This document shows positions 46,686 through 54,973 of a DNA stretch of 64,000 nucleotides, one piece after another. Under the pieces are notes generated by a model. The model ran no database searches. It worked only from the letters and a program-made list of their open reading frames with translations, and was not told the DNA's origin. The position numbers and the translations under genes are program-made. Source of the stretch: Leptospira wolbachii serovar Codice str. CDC (lineage in GTDB: Bacteria > Spirochaetota > Leptospiria > Leptospirales > Leptospiraceae); the NCBI RefSeq assembly GCF_000332515.2, contig NZ_AOGZ02000013.1, positions 256,001 through 320,000 of the forward strand, read 5' to 3'. Every line of letters begins with the position of its first letter. Positions within the stretch are counted from its first letter, which is position 1.

Positions 46686-47033
46686 ATGTCTGAATTTCTT
46701 TTGATTTTTACCATGGTTATCCTCTCTCCGGATAAAATCATACTCACTATGGAAAAGGTAAATCTTGTAAGTAAAACCAGTCTAGAAATCCAACAATTTC
46801 AGTTCGAAAATACTGAAGTTGGTTTTTCAGCCGCCGATAGGGAGCAAAAAAGACTACGGAAAGACCTTCACCTCCCGGCTTCAGATTGTTTGGTGGTATT
46901 AAACAAAGAGAAAAAAGGTTTCATCCATGTGGGCCTAAGCCACCTTGGCAACTTACCCGAAGCTGCCAATATCACAGAACCTAATATAGAAAAGATTGTC
47001 GCACTCTGTCGAATGAAGAAAGCAAAGTTTTGA
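46686..47033 (+). CDS. Hypothetical protein
   Basis: A 115-residue protein with a good ribosome site (AGGAG, six bases before ATG 46686). The first 15 residues are hydrophobic (MSEFLLIFTMVIL) and the remainder is soluble and charged (FSAADREQKRLRKDLHLPASDCLVVLNK..KGFIHVGLSHLGNLPEAANI). No family is recognised. It is coupled to the hydrolase before it and converges on the recombinase gene. Confidence 0.55.
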   Translation: MSEFLLIFTMVILSPDKIILTMEKVNLVSKTSLEIQQFQFENTEVGFSAADREQKRLRKDLHLPASDCLVVLNKEKKGFIHVGLSHLGNLPEAANITEPNIEKIVALCRMKKAKF

Positions 47034-47061
47034 ACTGTATTTATTTCGATTCAAACCAATC

Positions 47062-47946
47062 TTATCGAAACTGAAATCCATACTGGTTTTGGCTTTCAAA
47101 AATCCCCAACCGAATGTTTCCAATCTTTTCAAGTGGGCTTGTGATCTTCAAAAGAGAATTGGGACTTACATGAAGATAAATCATTGTGCTCTTGATGTCT
47201 GCATGACCTAATAGTTTTTGAATGTAAACTAAACTATACCCATCCTCTAAAAGATGAGTGGCGAAGGAATGCCTAAGTGTATGTACTGTGGCATACTTTT
47301 GAATTCCCGATAAGTTTCGAATCTTCTGAAATGCTGCTTGCACAGTGCGAGGACTAATCGGAACATCCTTTCCTTTCTGCGAAAAAAACAAATATGTTTT
47401 TGGATTATAAATTTCCATATACTGTTTAAGAAGCAATGCCGTTTTGTCTGCTAAGATTGCATACCTGCCATGACCTCCTTTTCCTGAAGAGATAAAGATT
47501 GCCTTTCTTTCAAAATCAATATCCACTACCTGAAGTTTAAGCACTTCTCCAATACGAATTCCCGAAGAATACAGTAAGGTGAAAATAGATTTTTCACAAA
47601 CAGAACGACAATTGGTAAGGAAAGAAGTTACTTCGGCTTGGCTAAATACAGCCACAACCGTTCGTTTTCTTTTAGGGAAAGGAACTAGTTCCAACATATC
47701 TTTACGATCAAGAAGAGAATAAAAAAACAAAAAAGCACTATAAAAGACAACCAAAGAAGAATCAGACTTATTTGCCTGTCTCATATTCAGAAAAAAATCA
47801 TATATATCCGAGGGTTCCAAATCCAAAGGGGACTTTTGAAAGTACCTTGCCAACCGGGATAGACACATCGTATAACTTCGAATTGTCTTTTTTGCATACC
47901 CATGCACCGTCATATCTGAAATCATTTTATCTTTTAACATACCCAT
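47062..47946 (-). CDS. Tyrosine recombinase/integrase
   Basis: A 294-residue site-specific recombinase. It has an N-terminal SAM-like core-binding domain ([18 protein letters not shown]) and a catalytic domain with Arg in [13 protein letters not shown], the Lys region [27 protein letters not shown] (His and Arg), [16 protein letters not shown] and the nucleophilic Tyr in that last motif. The length is that of XerC/D-like and IS91-associated recombinases, and the extra segment of integron integrases is absent. No transposase or cargo boundary is obvious nearby, so it stands alone. The start is ATG 47946 or 47940. Confidence 0.9.
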   Translation of the reverse strand: MGMLKDKMISDMTVHGYAKKTIRSYTMCLSRLARYFQKSPLDLEPSDIYDFFLNMRQANKSDSSLVVFYSAFLFFYSLLDRKDMLELVPFPKRKRTVVAVFSQAEVTSFLTNCRSVCEKSIFTLLYSSGIRIGEVLKLQVVDIDFERKAIFISSGKGGHGRYAILADKTALLLKQYMEIYNPKTYLFFSQKGKDVPISPRTVQAAFQKIRNLSGIQKYATVHTLRHSFATHLLEDGYSLVYIQKLLGHADIKSTMIYLHVSPNSLLKITSPLEKIGNIRLGIFESQNQYGFQFR

Positions 47947-47947
47947 T

Positions 47948-47971
47948 TGTACAGGGGACAGAATGTACAGA
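47948..47971. repeat. Paired TGTACAG repeats before the recombinase gene
   Basis: TTGTACAGGGGACAGAATGTACAG holds two TGTACAG copies 16 bases apart, each with a palindromic TGTACA core. It lies directly upstream of the recombinase start. It could be a recombinase or repressor binding site; inference only. Confidence 0.35.
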
Positions 47972-48014
47972 GTTAGAAAAAGAAATTAAAATGATTTCAT
48001 ATCTTTAAATTTGG

Positions 48015-49295
48015 TTATGGATTTTTCAATAACTCAACAATCTTTTGGTGTCCATTTTCCAAAGCTAAACTGAGTGCAGTTTGTCCTTTTTTATTTTTAA
48101 GGGAAGGATTTGCATTTTTTTCTAAAAGGAATTTTACGATTTCAAAACTACCATCTCTTGCTGCTAATAACAAAGGAGTTTGGCCTTCTATCGTATCAGG
48201 ACGGTCGAGATTACTTCCAAGAGAAACTAATTCTTTTACAATTGTCTCATTTTTAACTAAAACCGCGACAATCAGAGGAGTTTGGCCAAATTCATTGATC
48301 GCCTCCAAATCTGCCCCTGCCTTAACAATCGATTTTACAAATTCTAAAGAACCGCCTTGAATGGCCCAAAATAGAGGTGTATATTTATGTTCATCTATTT
48401 CATTCACATCGACTCCCGTTAGGCGGAGTGTATTAAAGAGGAAAATGTGGTTTTCTCTTGCGGCATAAATCCAAAACAATTTTCTTCTTCGGGAATAATC
48501 CAAAAAGAACAAACTTATCAATACAAATAATACTAAAAACGTACCGAAAGCTCTTTTGGCGGCAAATTTTGTATCAGGATGGAAGAAAAAATCTGAATTT
48601 TCACCCAGTAGTTTGATAACAGATTTGTATTTTCTAACAATCAAATATACTAATATTGCATTGGTCGGCAACGTGAAGGCAACCAGGTAGGGAATATTGA
48701 CTATTTTACCATTCCCTGCATACAAAACAAAATAAATAGGGAAAAGAGCGATAAGAAAGGTATAAATTGTAATACTCTGAGCAATATATCTTTTTGCAGA
48801 ACCACCCTTTGAAAGTAGAAGTCCTCTGTGAAAACTCATCAACTGCAATAGGAAGGAAGAAAGGATTGCCCAAACAACCGAACTTAGAATTTGCAAGGAA
48901 GGGAGTGGAATGGGCATGTCCCAACGATTTTTACTCATCCCTACATATAGGCCCGCAAGAATGGCGACCCCACCGACGAACCAAAGCGAAAAGAAAATCC
49001 GAATCGAATGTCTCGCTCGTTTCATGCGAGAAATTTTATCCTCGACTATATCTTCTTCACCAAGAATTTCCTCCACCGCAGAGGCAGCACGTAACATTCC
49101 TAAGACGGAAACACCAATATAAAAACAGAGAAACGAAACTGCCAAAATATTTCGTTTCCAAGATACATCACTGGAGGTATATCTAACTAAAACAATCAAG
49201 AGGATTGTTAAAATAGGTGGGGTAAGTAACCTAATTATAGAAATTAATCCACCGCGAAATGGATTCATCTGAGGAAGGATTTTTTCTGCATTCAT
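48015..49295 (-). CDS. Membrane protein with C-terminal ankyrin repeats
   Basis: A 426-residue protein. The first about 250 residues form six to eight membrane helices without a known domain. The C-terminal part has four ankyrin repeats (EHKYTPLFWAIQGGSLEFVKS; FGQTPLIVAVLVKNETIVKE; EGQTPLLLAARDGSFEIVKFLL; KGQTALSLALENGHQKIVELL), which bind proteins. ATG 49295 is one base past the stop of the beta-helix/cytochrome gene, so translation is coupled. It is the last gene of the FNR-box operon. Confidence 0.85.
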   Translation of the reverse strand: MNAEKILPQMNPFRGGLISIIRLLTPPILTILLIVLVRYTSSDVSWKRNILAVSFLCFYIGVSVLGMLRAASAVEEILGEEDIVEDKISRMKRARHSIRIFFSLWFVGGVAILAGLYVGMSKNRWDMPIPLPSLQILSSVVWAILSSFLLQLMSFHRGLLLSKGGSAKRYIAQSITIYTFLIALFPIYFVLYAGNGKIVNIPYLVAFTLPTNAILVYLIVRKYKSVIKLLGENSDFFFHPDTKFAAKRAFGTFLVLFVLISLFFLDYSRRRKLFWIYAARENHIFLFNTLRLTGVDVNEIDEHKYTPLFWAIQGGSLEFVKSIVKAGADLEAINEFGQTPLIVAVLVKNETIVKELVSLGSNLDRPDTIEGQTPLLLAARDGSFEIVKFLLEKNANPSLKNKKGQTALSLALENGHQKIVELLKNP

Positions 49296-49296
49296 A

Positions 49297-50817
49297 TTAT
49301 TTTGCCACCCCTTTGGCCCCTTCATCTTTCAAATTCAAAATATAATTAGCTACGGCTGTTAATTTTTCATTTCCTAAATATTTTTGCGAAGGCATCTCAA
49401 TAAAACCCTCTCTCACCTTCTTTGGCATAGAGGCAAAGGAAACAACTCCATATACATCTTTTTTATATTTTTCTTGTATTTCTCTGATAGGAGGTCCAAC
49501 GGTTCGAATGGTCATGGAGTGGCAACCGGAACAAACAGCACCGAACACTTGTTTCCCTAACTCTCTCGCATCTGATTTGGCTTCTCCATCCCTTGGATCT
49601 CCAATCATCGTTTTGATTTTTTCTGTGTTTTCTGTTGGTTTGCAGATTCCATAACTACTTGTTCCAATTTTTGTGACTGCATCTGGAGCAATCAAACAAT
49701 TGTCTTTTCCTTTCCCAGAGGCAACAACATCATACCCATCGGGAAAGATTCCCACCTTCCCACCATTTGGTGATTCAGGGATTGGGTTTCCAGAGAAAAC
49801 GATTCTGATCACATAAAAAAGCCAAGAAACAATATCATCCCATTTGCGAAAGCCGTTATCGATAAAAACATTTTCTAAAATCTTATTACGATCAGGATTT
49901 GGTTCCACATCTGGATCCGGTGACTTCGAGTTAGGAAGTAAATTGTTATCACCGATTCCAATCCCCGCAAAACTATTTCTGCGTATGATATTCCCCTCAA
50001 TGGTTACTTCATCGCCAGCCATCACTCCAATTCCAATCCCAGGAGGAACTCCTGCCACTAGAGCTCCCGGTTCTGCAAAATTTCTATGGTTGTTATCAAA
50101 TATGAAATTTTTTCGAATGATTACGTTTTCCACTTTTTTTAAAGGAAGCCCTGGCAAAGCAAAGGCAACGATTCCCGCCGAATTATCGTAAACAGTATTC
50201 CCTTCAATCAGTACATTGGTTGAATTTTCTATTTCTATTCCAATGACACTTCCATAAACTTCGTTACGCCTAACATCCACATTATGGCACATTCCGATGT
50301 AAATTGCCGCATCAGCAATTCCTACACTAACCGTATCTTCAACGAGAACATTGGTACCCATCGTTGGATAAATTCCATAGATCCCGGTATTTTCTACAAT
50401 GAGTTTGCGCATAATGATGTTTCCTGCCCCTTGGGTCATCACACCGTTTGCTTTGTAATTTTTAACATGAAAGTTTTCTATGAGAAAGTTGGCACCGGAT
50501 CCGATCACACCATCGTTTAACTTTCCTTCTCCATCCAAAATAGGCCACTTACCGTTAACAATCACACCCGATAAAGTAAAATGAGTTTTGTCCACAAACA
50601 AGAACTCATGATAAATGCCAGGAAACACTTTAACTGTATCGCCCTTCTCGAGTGAGTCGATTGCCTTTTGAATGGATTCCCCTTCGTGAACTTCCACCGT
50701 GCGTGAAAAAACCTGAGAGCTAAAGAAAAAGAGGAACCAAGTAACAACCCATAGGTGGAAAATGTTTTTTTGATTTCGACTAAACTGGATAGATAGGAAT
50801 GACTTTGTAAAACTCAT
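49297..50817 (-). CDS. NosD-like right-handed beta-helix protein fused to cytochrome c
   Basis: A 506-residue exported protein. After the signal (VVTWFLFFFSSQVFS), residues about 45-330 form a parallel beta-helix of PbH1/NosD type (SIQKAIDSLEKGDTVKVFPGIYHEF, then repeated N-x-I-E-x-N strands). The C-terminal about 100 residues are a class I cytochrome c with haem motif CSGCH at 429-433 and axial Met in EMPSQKYLG. I do not recall this fusion as a named family. Its ATG overlaps the stop of the peroxidase gene (TAATG), so they are translated together and probably work together in the periplasm. Confidence 0.88.
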   Translation of the reverse strand: MSFTKSFLSIQFSRNQKNIFHLWVVTWFLFFFSSQVFSRTVEVHEGESIQKAIDSLEKGDTVKVFPGIYHEFLFVDKTHFTLSGVIVNGKWPILDGEGKLNDGVIGSGANFLIENFHVKNYKANGVMTQGAGNIIMRKLIVENTGIYGIYPTMGTNVLVEDTVSVGIADAAIYIGMCHNVDVRRNEVYGSVIGIEIENSTNVLIEGNTVYDNSAGIVAFALPGLPLKKVENVIIRKNFIFDNNHRNFAEPGALVAGVPPGIGIGVMAGDEVTIEGNIIRRNSFAGIGIGDNNLLPNSKSPDPDVEPNPDRNKILENVFIDNGFRKWDDIVSWLFYVIRIVFSGNPIPESPNGGKVGIFPDGYDVVASGKGKDNCLIAPDAVTKIGTSSYGICKPTENTEKIKTMIGDPRDGEAKSDARELGKQVFGAVCSGCHSMTIRTVGPPIREIQEKYKKDVYGVVSFASMPKKVREGFIEMPSQKYLGNEKLTAVANYILNLKDEGAKGVAK

Positions 50818-52055
50818 TATTTTATGGAACTCCGATGGTGGTATGATTCAAATTCTAGTGCAACTGGTAAACCGGACGGAACCGACTTGGGAAATTTTGG
50901 CATGTTCGCTTCATCATTCAACGTTTTTAAAAACGCGACAAGAGATGTAATTTCATTTTTGTTCAGACCCATTTTTCTTACATGCCAATGAATTCGGAGA
51001 TCACTCGGAGCCCCGTTCCCCCTGCCTCCGCCTTCATTATAAAAATTCACAACGTCTTCTAGGGTTTCTAAATTCCCAGAATGCATATATGGGGCGGTCT
51101 TAGCAATATTTCTTAACGTAGGAACACGAAAAGATCCCCTGAGTAATTCCTGTCCCGTGATCGTTTCTCTTCCATAATCTCTCTCCGTCCGGTCAAGGAC
51201 TCCTATGGTAGCAAACACATTGTTTGTGAACATGGGTGGCGGGTGGCATTCAGCGCACCTTGCCACAAAAGAACGAAAGACATTATAACCTAACAGCTCT
51301 TCAGGACTCAAAGCTTCCTTTTCTCCCGTTGACCATTTATCAAATCGACTACTGAAGGAAACAAGTGACTTTTCAAAGGTAGAAATGGCATCAATGACTA
51401 AAGGAGCTGAGATTTTTTTTCCTTTTGTTCCATAGGCCTGACGAAACATTTTTTGATAGAAAGGAATTTCGTTTAACCGAGATTCAATGATTTCTTTTGA
51501 ACTTCCCATTTCCTCTGGCGAATAGAGTGGTCCTTCCGCTTGGTCTTCTAGATTAGAGGCTCTCCCTTCCCAAAATAGATTTTTCATATAAATGACATTC
51601 CATAAACTGGGCGCCGATCGTTTCAGAATTACACCACCACTTCTGGTTGGCCCATACCCTTTTCCATCTTTTCCCATACTTTGGCTTCTACCATCCGATA
51701 AACTATAAGCTGGGTGGTGACAGTGGGCACATGACAGTTGTTTATCGCCAGAGAGGATGGGATCGAAAAATAAATATCTCCCCAAATCAATCACTTGGGG
51801 ATCCAGTTTGACTTGGGGAAGAGTTTGCCCAAGTCCTCCATTTTTCTCTAAAGAATTTACATACTGATAATTAATGACACAATACTCTTTCTCTTGTTTC
51901 CATCCCGAGGGACAGAGGGAGGAAAGACGGAAATCAGAAGGAGGCTCTACGACCTCAAACTCAGATACTTCTTGAATGATTCTAGATTCTACTTTCGAGC
52001 AATCACAAACCAATAGAACTGCAGCAAAGAATCCAAAATAAAACCGATACTTCAC
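50817..52055 (-). CDS. Diheme cytochrome c peroxidase/MauG-family lipoprotein
   Basis: A 412-residue diheme enzyme of the CcpA/MauG family with a lipoprotein signal (AAVLLVCDC, probable Cys17 or Cys19). Haem motifs are CAHCH (109-113) and CAECH (267-271). GRYLFFDPILSGDKQLSCAHC, RSAPSLWNVIYMKNLFWEGRA and RGSFRVPTLRNIAKTAPYMHSG are standard family segments. It reduces H2O2 with electrons from a small cytochrome, or modifies a protein if MauG-like. A perfect FNR-type box lies 107 bases upstream. The start is GTG 52055. It heads a three-gene coupled operon. Confidence 0.93.
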   Translation of the reverse strand: MKYRFYFGFFAAVLLVCDCSKVESRIIQEVSEFEVVEPPSDFRLSSLCPSGWKQEKEYCVINYQYVNSLEKNGGLGQTLPQVKLDPQVIDLGRYLFFDPILSGDKQLSCAHCHHPAYSLSDGRSQSMGKDGKGYGPTRSGGVILKRSAPSLWNVIYMKNLFWEGRASNLEDQAEGPLYSPEEMGSSKEIIESRLNEIPFYQKMFRQAYGTKGKKISAPLVIDAISTFEKSLVSFSSRFDKWSTGEKEALSPEELLGYNVFRSFVARCAECHPPPMFTNNVFATIGVLDRTERDYGRETITGQELLRGSFRVPTLRNIAKTAPYMHSGNLETLEDVVNFYNEGGGRGNGAPSDLRIHWHVRKMGLNKNEITSLVAFLKTLNDEANMPKFPKSVPSGLPVALEFESYHHRSSIK

Positions 52056-52132
52056 AAGACAAAGGAAACATAGAGAGTAAAGATAGAAATCATTTTAATC
52101 CATCGAATCAAAAGAAAACCGACAATTTTGCC

Positions 52133-52175
52133 ATAGAAAAAAATCCCCCTCGAACCACTCATTGATATATATCAA
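52133..52175 (-). promoter_or_regulatory. FNR/CRP-family box and promoter of the peroxidase operon
   Basis: TTGATATATATCAA (52162-52175) is an exact FNR consensus site (TTGAT-N4-ATCAA). On the minus strand a -10-like TTCTAT lies at 52138-52133, which would put the start of transcription near 52126, about 42 bases from the box centre. That is the position of a class II activated promoter. Low-oxygen or nitric-oxide control is inferred. Confidence 0.7.
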
Positions 52176-52215
52176 CCCTACTCTTTCTTATCTGCTTACG
52201 ATTCTCCTGACATCC

Positions 52216-53007
52216 TTATTCTAGTTTTGCTTGAAACAAAAGAAAACCTAAAGTAGCAAATACTCCTCCGAAAAAAATAAACAACTCTGGACCGAATGAA
52301 CCTGTCTGCCAATTAGCACCGACTAGCAACAAATATACGATTGGAGCAATGTATTGATTAGCAAATAAACCTGCAAATGTCAATTGGTTGGTAAGTCCTC
52401 CTTTCAGAAATTTCCAAAGGAATAAGTTTGGATTGTTTAGGATTGTAGAAAGAGCAAGGGTAGCCATAAAAACCATTTCCAATAGGGAAATTCCCACTCT
52501 TGGGTCTATGGACATACTGAGGTAAGTCGGATTTTGGAAAATATGACCAATCAGACTCATTCCCCCTGGAACCAGCGCTAGGTGAATTAAAATATCATCT
52601 AAAATCCATGCACTTTTCGGAGTTTTTCTGAGATACAATAGGATTTCATAAATACTAAATAATACAAATCCTGTGGAAGTAAAGATGGAAGTCATAACCA
52701 AGGAAGACTTGGGATTGATATGAACAGCAGGTGCAGATAACAACATCAATATGGAAGAAATATTCCCACCCCCAACAATCATTAATAATGCAAGATTTGC
52801 TGTAAATGGCCAAAGATGAAAATGCCTCGTTGCCAAACGCAAACCAACTATCACGAAAAGGGAAATGGCTGAAAAAATTGACAATACAGGACCATCTGTA
52901 CGGTAAAACAATGGTGATCCAAAAATCCAAGCAACTAAGACAACAAACGAACCGATTAAAACCACAATGTCAAGAATCTCAGCCCAGGTCAAAAAACGTT
53001 TTTCCAT
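52216..53007 (-). CDS. Eight-helix membrane protein of unknown function
   Basis: A 263-residue integral membrane protein with about eight helices. It has conserved-looking loops such as RLATRHFHLWPFTAN, GGGNISSILMLLSAPAVHINPKSS and LDDILIHLALVPGGMSLIGH. Histidines inside helices are frequent, but no quinone or haem motif is clear. The gene lies upstream of the FNR-box operon on the same strand, 161 bp away, and has its own promoter region. No family is recognised. Confidence 0.7.
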   Translation of the reverse strand: MEKRFLTWAEILDIVVLIGSFVVLVAWIFGSPLFYRTDGPVLSIFSAISLFVIVGLRLATRHFHLWPFTANLALLMIVGGGNISSILMLLSAPAVHINPKSSLVMTSIFTSTGFVLFSIYEILLYLRKTPKSAWILDDILIHLALVPGGMSLIGHIFQNPTYLSMSIDPRVGISLLEMVFMATLALSTILNNPNLFLWKFLKGGLTNQLTFAGLFANQYIAPIVYLLLVGANWQTGSFGPELFIFFGGVFATLGFLLFQAKLE

Positions 53008-53175
53008 AGAAACCTCTTATCCCTCTAAACTGCATTGATTGGCCATGGTTTGTTTATTTTTGCAAACAAAATTTGACCGATAGAATCTCTGATTTTAGTT
53101 CGGGAAAGGTTGGAAATTCTTCGCCGATATTTTCATCTTAGAAAAACTATTAGGAAGATTCTTTCCCATCGGTTT

Positions 53176-53898
53176 CTACTGCTCCACACAAAGGAGCGAG
53201 TGGGAATTATTACAAAGATTGGATGCGGCTCCAATCATTGGATTTGTGCTTTGATCATTTAGTGTTCCAACAAATGAGTTTGATCCATCGATCCAATTGT
53301 CACAATGAAGGCTCGTTTCCGTTGTCCAATTTGCATTGAACCCAAGCCAAGTTGTAACGCTAGGAATTGATACTGGATTTGTTTGAGTCATGAGTAGTCC
53401 ATTACTGTTTGTTGTACCAATAGCAACAGCATCTGCAACACGAACATAACTACTGTTTGGTTTCATAACCCAATCCAGATGCTCCGAAGCACCACCGCCA
53501 CAGTTTGCAGTAAGGCATGCTCTTCTAACAATTGCATCAGAAAGAAACGCCTTATAGGTACCAGAATTCGGTTTATTCGTATCTAGCGCACATTTGCTGT
53601 CGGCACCGGAAATTCCTCCCAATCCTCCGGAATACGGAACGGCAGTTATGAATATTCGGCACGGGTTACAAGGTAAAACTGCGGATGCCTCATTCTTCCT
53701 ATTCGCATCGCAATAAGCATCTTTATCGTTTGTTGCTATTTTTACAAAAAGACCTGTCGTATAATCCTTAGATAAAGGGTCGCAGGGATTGTTCATCTTT
53801 AGATCCGCACAACTGAAAAGATACAGAGAGAACAAAAAAAGTTGAATCCTGTTCTCGAAAATCAAGTTTCTTACAGAATTTGTACCTTTTTTTGACAT
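53176..53898 (-). CDS. DUF1554 lipoprotein
   Basis: A 240-residue lipoprotein (signal FLFSLYLFSC, Cys30). After a short linker, the whole mature part is a DUF1554 domain: RIFITAVPYSGGLGGISGADSKC, YKAFLSDAIVRRACL, HLDWVMKPNSSYVRVAD, TTWLGFNANWTTE, CDNWIDGS and the closing CNNSHSLLCVEQ. The cysteines are placed for disulfides as in C-type-lectin-like folds. It is probably surface-exposed; its partner is unknown. It is a paralogue of the protein at 10465. Confidence 0.9.
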   Translation of the reverse strand: MSKKGTNSVRNLIFENRIQLFLFSLYLFSCADLKMNNPCDPLSKDYTTGLFVKIATNDKDAYCDANRKNEASAVLPCNPCRIFITAVPYSGGLGGISGADSKCALDTNKPNSGTYKAFLSDAIVRRACLTANCGGGASEHLDWVMKPNSSYVRVADAVAIGTTNSNGLLMTQTNPVSIPSVTTWLGFNANWTTETSLHCDNWIDGSNSFVGTLNDQSTNPMIGAASNLCNNSHSLLCVEQ

Positions 53899-54057
53899 AC
53901 GAGTAAGACCTTTTACTTCAGTTTCAAACTAAGTCAATAAATTTCAGTACCATCTATTATTTTGTGTAGCGAATTGATAGGGAAGTGATTCCAATGATCG
54001 CTTCTTGTGAGAGAAATAGGGGCGTTCCCAATCCGACTGGTGTTTGGTATTTTAATC

Positions 54058-54120
54058 TCGTTAGGGTCGGACTCTTCCGGGGTGCGCTAAACGCTCCCGT
54101 CACCCACCATCTAACGATGG
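54058..54120. repeat. GC-rich nested palindromic element
   Basis: Outer arms TCGTTAG (54058-54064) and CTAACGA (54111-54117) enclose GGGT/ACCC and an inner hairpin CGGGGTGCG-CTAAA-CGCTCCCG. A second hairpin, CCATC-TAAC-GATGG, overlaps the right end. It is much richer in GC than its surroundings (53899-54259), which hold no gene. It resembles a repetitive or structured mobile element, but only one copy is in the window. Confidence 0.45.
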
Positions 54121-54259
54121 CAGGGGATCATAGTCTTCAACTTCGAGCTATAGCATGCTATTAGTTAACTTTGCCTTGGCCCACTCGTTTTTCGTCAAAT
54201 TTTCTTCTTGCGAATCAAAGAGATTCGGTATAAACATTTCATTGCATATACGGAATAAA

Positions 54260-54964
54260 ATGACTCCCATTAGAACCTATTTACTCATCCTTTTTTCTTT
54301 TATTGGAATCGGAATTTCATTAAATTCAGAACCATTGTCGGAGACGAATCAAAAAGCGATTGATGCCTTTTACCAGAAAAACTGGTCTCAGGCCGAAATC
54401 TGGTTCAAAGAGAGTTTAAAGAAAAATCCAAATGACCCATACGCAAACTATAACTTGGCATGCGTTTACACCATCCTACTAAGTCAATGCGAGTATTTGA
54501 CAGAAGAACAAGACGTTTTTCAGTTATTAAATCATGCAGTCACATATAAAAAGTCTTACAAAAGTTTGATGCTTAAAGACAAAGATCTTTCCTTACTTCG
54601 TAATACATACAGATTTAATGAAATTGCAGGTTTAAGTCCAAAGGAACTCTTTACAAATATTTTTTGGTTTGGTCCCAGTCCCGGTGCTTATGGGCCAGTA
54701 TCAGAAATCAAGTTTGATGCTAATGGTTCCTTTGAACTCACTTTGGTGGAATTTCGGGAAAGTGACGGTGCTCTGGAAAAACCAAAGTATCGAGGAAAGT
54801 ATCAATGGATTTCCGAAAAAGTCCTTCAATTAGAATTTCAAAAACTTCCTTCCTCACTTCCCAACCAAACAAAAAAAAGGCAAGCCCGTTGGAACAAAAA
54901 TAGCCTCGAAATCGATGGCTTTGAATACCAATTTACAGATTCACCTGACCGTTGTTCTGCGTAG
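54260..54964 (+). CDS. Exported TPR-containing protein
   Basis: A 234-residue protein with a signal peptide (TYLLILFSFIGIGISLNS) and at least one tetratricopeptide unit (AIDAFYQKNWSQAEIWFKESLKKNPNDPYANYNLACVY). The C-terminal half is beta-rich and of unknown type (GKYQWISEKVLQLEF). The frame is open from 54155, but ATG 54260 fits the signal and has GGA upstream. It converges on the RNA helicase with nine bases between the stops. Confidence 0.75.
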   Translation: MTPIRTYLLILFSFIGIGISLNSEPLSETNQKAIDAFYQKNWSQAEIWFKESLKKNPNDPYANYNLACVYTILLSQCEYLTEEQDVFQLLNHAVTYKKSYKSLMLKDKDLSLLRNTYRFNEIAGLSPKELFTNIFWFGPSPGAYGPVSEIKFDANGSFELTLVEFRESDGALEKPKYRGKYQWISEKVLQLEFQKLPSSLPNQTKKRQARWNKNSLEIDGFEYQFTDSPDRCSA

Positions 54965-54973
54965 AATGTCTCA

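Noticed and set aside
54058..54120. An integron attC site, suggested by GTTAG and CTAAC ends and internal symmetry
   Set aside because: attC sites run RYYYAAC...GTTRRRY. Here the order is GTT...AAC on both strands and no integron integrase insertion domain is present in the recombinase at 47062.
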